Assembly (NCBI GenBank): GCA_002317155.1
Contig: DCIR01000091.1
Span: 1 to 24,593, forward strand
Direction of reading: 5' to 3'
Length of the DNA stretch: 24,593 nt
DNA from: Lachnospiraceae bacterium UBA1721
GTDB lineage: Bacteria > Bacillota > Clostridia > Lachnospirales > Lachnospiraceae
Made by a program: the position numbers and the translations under genes. Under the pieces are notes generated by a model that was not told the DNA's origin, searched no databases, and saw nothing but the letters and a program-made list of their open reading frames with translations. Positions 22,221 to 24,593 of this stretch are shown here, one piece after another (positions within the stretch are counted from its first letter, which is position 1; each line of letters begins with the position of its first letter).

Positions 22221-22255
22221 ATTGTTTTTTCGTGCTTGTTAAACAAATATTTATG

Positions 22256-22284
22256 TTGATTTTTATAATATGCTCTTGTATAGT
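22256..22284 (+). promoter_or_regulatory. Putative promoter of plsX
   Basis: TTGATT (22256-22261), a 17-nt spacer and TATAGT (22279-22284); 4/6 and 5/6 matches. The start would be near 22291, giving a leader of about 80 nt. I see no FapR-type operator in the leader. Confidence 0.55.
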
Positions 22285-22372
22285 TTATTTGTAAGTACAG
22301 ATATATTGCATATGATTTTTGATTATTAAATTAGTTTGTAATATCGTATAAATATATATTTTTGAGGGTATA

Positions 22373-23389
22373 ATGGAAAAACAAGTAAAAGTTGCACTTG
22401 ATGCTATGGGTGGAGATAATGCTCCTGTAGAGACTGTCAAAGGCGCTGTAGAGGCAGTGAATTTAGAGCCTCGTCTTAAGGTTTATTTGTGCGGAAAAGA
22501 GCCTGAAATCAGGGCAGAACTCGAGAAATATACCTACAATGCAGATGCAATCGAAATAGTACACTGTAGCGAGGTTATAGAGACTGCAGAGCCTCCTGTA
22601 AAGGCTGTGAGAAACAAGAAAGACTCTTCTATGGTAAGAGCCATGAATCTTGTAAAAGAAGGCACCTGTGACGCACTGGTAACAGCAGGATCAAGTGGTG
22701 CATTCCTGGTAGGCGGACAGATTATTGTCGGAAGAATAAGAGGAATAGACAGACCTTGCCTTGGCACGGTTGTTCCTACATATAGCGGGGTGGCATTCCT
22801 TTTGGATTGTGGTGCTAATGTGGATGCTAAGCCGCTTAACCTTGTCCAGTTCGCTCAGATGGGTTCTATCTATTCAGAGAGCTTCCTTGGTGTTAAATCA
22901 CCCAGAGTAGGATTGCTTAATATAGGTGCTGAGGAAGAGAAAGGTAATGCCTTAGTTAAAGAGACATTTCCTCTTCTTAAAGAACTTAAGAATATTAATT
23001 TCATCGGTAGCTGTGAGGCCCGCGATGTATGTCTTGATGGTGCGGATGTCGTTGTTGCGGAAGCATTTGCAGGTAATGTGTGCCTAAAGACTATGGAAGG
23101 TGTATCGAGTGCGCTGATTAAGAAGATAAAAGGTGCGTTGACTTCTAGCTTAAAGACAAAGATTGGTGCTTTGTTTATTAAAAAGGCGTTGAAGGATACC
23201 GTTAAATCGTTTGATACCGAGAGCTATGGTGGAGCTCCTTTGCTTGGCTGCAAGGGCTTGCTTGTTAAGACTCATGGTAGTAGTTCGAGCAGAGCATTTA
23301 AGAATTCACTTTTGCAATGCATAAAGTTTACTGATTTAGAGATAAATGAAAAGATTCGTCAGCAATTGACAGTCACTGAAGAAAACTAG
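22373..23389 (+). CDS. plsX: Phosphate acyltransferase PlsX
   Basis: A 338-residue peripheral membrane enzyme that makes acyl-phosphate from acyl-ACP and phosphate, the donor for PlsY in phosphatidic acid synthesis. Family motifs: VALDAMGGDNAP at the N-terminus, VTAGSSGAFLVGGQIIVGRIRG, LLNIGAEEEKGN, VVAEAFAGNVCLKTMEG and the C-terminal GGAPLLGCKGLLVKTHGSS. GAGGG lies just upstream of the ATG. It is followed 17 bp later by acpP, whose product carries its acyl substrate. It clusters with rnc and smc, as in Bacillus, but fabD and fabG are not between. Confidence 0.96.
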   Translation: MEKQVKVALDAMGGDNAPVETVKGAVEAVNLEPRLKVYLCGKEPEIRAELEKYTYNADAIEIVHCSEVIETAEPPVKAVRNKKDSSMVRAMNLVKEGTCDALVTAGSSGAFLVGGQIIVGRIRGIDRPCLGTVVPTYSGVAFLLDCGANVDAKPLNLVQFAQMGSIYSESFLGVKSPRVGLLNIGAEEEKGNALVKETFPLLKELKNINFIGSCEARDVCLDGADVVVAEAFAGNVCLKTMEGVSSALIKKIKGALTSSLKTKIGALFIKKALKDTVKSFDTESYGGAPLLGCKGLLVKTHGSSSSRAFKNSLLQCIKFTDLEINEKIRQQLTVTEEN

Positions 23390-23406
23390 GAAAAGAGGAC
23401 AAATAA

Positions 23407-23637
23407 ATGGAATTTGAAAAGCTTAAATCTATTATTGCCGAGGTATTAAACGTAGACCCTGAGGAGATTACTCCTGAATCAACCTTTACCGATGATCTTG
23501 GCGCTGATTCTCTTGATGTATATCAGATCATTATGGGCATTGAAGATGCTTTTGATATTAAGATTGATGAGGAGACTGCTGAGTCAATCAGTACTGTAGG
23601 TCAGGCTGCAGAACTTATTAAGGAAGCTTTGAACTAA
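23407..23637 (+). CDS. acpP: Acyl carrier protein
   Basis: A 76-residue acidic four-helix protein carrying acyl chains for fatty acid and phospholipid synthesis. The phosphopantetheine attachment serine is S35 in DLGADSLDVYQ. Length and acidity are normal. It lies 17 bp after plsX and is probably co-transcribed. A stem-loop terminator follows, so rnc may have a separate promoter. Confidence 0.96.
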   Translation: MEFEKLKSIIAEVLNVDPEEITPESTFTDDLGADSLDVYQIIMGIEDAFDIKIDEETAESISTVGQAAELIKEALN

Positions 23638-23692
23638 TTGTGTCTTGTTTTATAGTGCGTAGCAAATAGTGTAATTATGTAAGTTTACATTA

Positions 23693-23726
23693 TCCCGGAT
23701 GGTATTTTGCCGTCCGGGAGTGTTTT
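23693..23726 (+). terminator. Probable terminator after acpP
   Basis: A 10-bp GC-rich stem, TCCCGGATGG (23693-23702) with CCGTCCGGGA (23710-23719), one G-U pair, loop TATTTTG, followed by GTGTTTT. The T-tract is imperfect, so some read-through to rnc is likely. Confidence 0.65.
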
Positions 23727-23777
23727 GGTTTATTAGGCTGTATTATTTTTGCTTTGAAAGGTGTAGTTTTTTGAAAA

Positions 23778-24491
23778 ATGAATAATCTGAATTTTTTAGA
23801 GCTTGAGGAAAAGATAGGATATTCCTTCAAGAATAAAGCCCTGATAAAACAGGCGCTGACTCACAGCTCTTATGCGAATGAACAAAAAATCAACAAGTCG
23901 GGTGATTATGAAAGATTGGAATTTTTAGGTGATGCGGTTCTTGAAGTTGTTTCTTCAGAATTCCTTTTTCATAATTATCCGGATGTGCCTGAAGGTCAGT
24001 TGACTAAGATGCGTGCTTCAATGGTATGTGAGCCGTCACTTGCATTTTGTGCGAGAGATATAGATCTTGGCAAATATATACTGTTGGGTAAAGGCGAAGA
24101 GGCAACCGGTGGACGTAATCGAGAAAGCATCACATCTGATGTTATGGAGGCTCTGATCGGAGCAATTTTCCTTGATAGCGGAATGGAAAAAGCCAAGGCT
24201 CATATCGAAAGATTTATTTTGTCGGATCTTGAGGATAAGGTTCTGTTTTATGACAGTAAGAGTAATCTTCAGGAGATACTGCAGGGTAAACTTAAGAAAG
24301 AGTTCGAGTATATTGTTTTAGATGAAAATGGACCTGAACATGAGAAGGAGTTTGTTGTTGAGGTTAATGTTGAAGGCGAGGCTCTTGGTGTAGGTAAGGG
24401 AAGAACCAAGAAGGCTGCAGAACAGCAGGCGGCATATCAGGCTTTGCTTAAATTAAAGGAAAAGGGAATCTATGTTTCTAAAAAGTATTGA
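23778..24491 (+). CDS. rnc: Ribonuclease III
   Basis: A 237-residue double-strand-specific endoribonuclease processing rRNA precursors and mRNAs. The catalytic domain has the signature ERLEFLGDAVLEVVSS (E48, D52) and the second metal site DVMEALIGAIF (D121, E124). A C-terminal dsRBD follows from about 160 to 232, ending GKGRTKKAAEQQAAYQALL. Its last 20 bases overlap the start of smc, the gene order seen in Bacillus. AAAGG at about 23756 lies some distance upstream of ATG 23778, so the ribosome binding site is weak. Confidence 0.95.
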   Translation: MNNLNFLELEEKIGYSFKNKALIKQALTHSSYANEQKINKSGDYERLEFLGDAVLEVVSSEFLFHNYPDVPEGQLTKMRASMVCEPSLAFCARDIDLGKYILLGKGEEATGGRNRESITSDVMEALIGAIFLDSGMEKAKAHIERFILSDLEDKVLFYDSKSNLQEILQGKLKKEFEYIVLDENGPEHEKEFVVEVNVEGEALGVGKGRTKKAAEQQAAYQALLKLKEKGIYVSKKY

Positions 24492-24593
24492 GGTGCAGGG
24501 CTTTAAGTCCTTTGCAAATAAAATATTATTTCAATTTCATAATGGAATTACCGGTATTGTAGGACCTAACGGCTCGGGTAAGAGTAATGTTGC
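24472..24593 (+). CDS. smc: Chromosome segregation protein SMC, N-terminal fragment
   Basis: The first 40 residues of an SMC ATPase are present before the window ends. It opens MFLKSIEVQGFKSFANK, the typical SMC N-terminus, and reaches the Walker A motif GPNGSGKSNV. SMC forms the condensin that compacts and separates chromosomes. The start lies within the last 20 bases of rnc in another frame, with AAAGGAAAAGGG upstream as ribosome binding site, so translation is probably coupled. The rest of the protein is not visible. Confidence 0.95.
   Translation, partial: MFLKSIEVQGFKSFANKILFQFHNGITGIVGPNGSGKSNV

Noticed and set aside
22285..22372. A FapR operator in the plsX leader
   Set aside because: No segment fits TTAGTACCTRNTACTAA beyond short chance matches.

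Overview
The window is chromosomal DNA from an AT-rich Gram-positive anaerobe, most likely a member of the Clostridia and probably Lachnospiraceae (Butyrivibrio/Roseburia-like). The grounds are the moderate-low GC, strong AAGGAGG-type ribosome binding sites, a Firmicutes-type T-box riboswitch, and gene clusters I associate with this group: polA-coaE-FtsA-like-walJ, ACT/PFL(UPF0210), pta-ackA, and DUF177-rpmF-plsX-acpP-rnc-smc. The family placement is an inference from gene order and protein style, not from a search. Almost all genes lie on the + strand; the exceptions are a tRNA-Leu and tmcAL. I see no phage, transposon, CRISPR or other mobile DNA.

Layout. 1-381: tail of an S66 LD-carboxypeptidase, then a minus-strand tRNA-Leu(CAA) with its terminator. 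382-7007: a tight cluster of a small zinc-finger membrane protein, DNA polymerase I, dephospho-CoA kinase, a large FtsA-like ATPase with unusual C-terminal repeats, and a WalJ-like metallo-beta-lactamase hydrolase. 7093-8850: the ACT-domain/PFL-family pair, closed by a terminator. 8851-9427: an isolated GNAT acetyltransferase. 9499-10737 (minus): TmcAL, the tRNA-Met cytidine acetate ligase. It is divergent from 10987-13368, pta and ackA, the acetate-producing, ATP-yielding branch. A CcpA-type cre site lies between tmcAL and pta, just upstream of a good pta promoter.

13378-19837: a tryptophan operon, trpE-G-D-C-B-A, behind a T-box leader whose specifier reads UGG (Trp). It ends in a strong terminator. 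trpF is missing from the position it usually holds between trpC and trpB. 19838-21330: a solitary citrate synthase gene whose -10 region is overlapped by a perfect 8-bp inverted repeat, probably an operator. 21377-22220: DUF177 plus rpmF (L32), driven by a perfect-consensus TTGACA-17-TATAAT promoter that is enclosed in a perfect 11-bp inverted repeat. 22256-24593: plsX, acpP, rnc and the start of smc, without the fabD/fabG genes found between plsX and acpP in Bacillus.

The genes are mostly housekeeping: replication, CoA, cell wall and division, acetate overflow, tryptophan, citrate, ribosome and phospholipid synthesis. The items most worth a second look are the FtsA-like protein with repeated beta-grasp-like modules, the nested promoter/inverted repeat before the rpmF operon, the citrate synthase operator, the absent trpF, and the Asp-to-Glu change at a catalytic position of TrpA.
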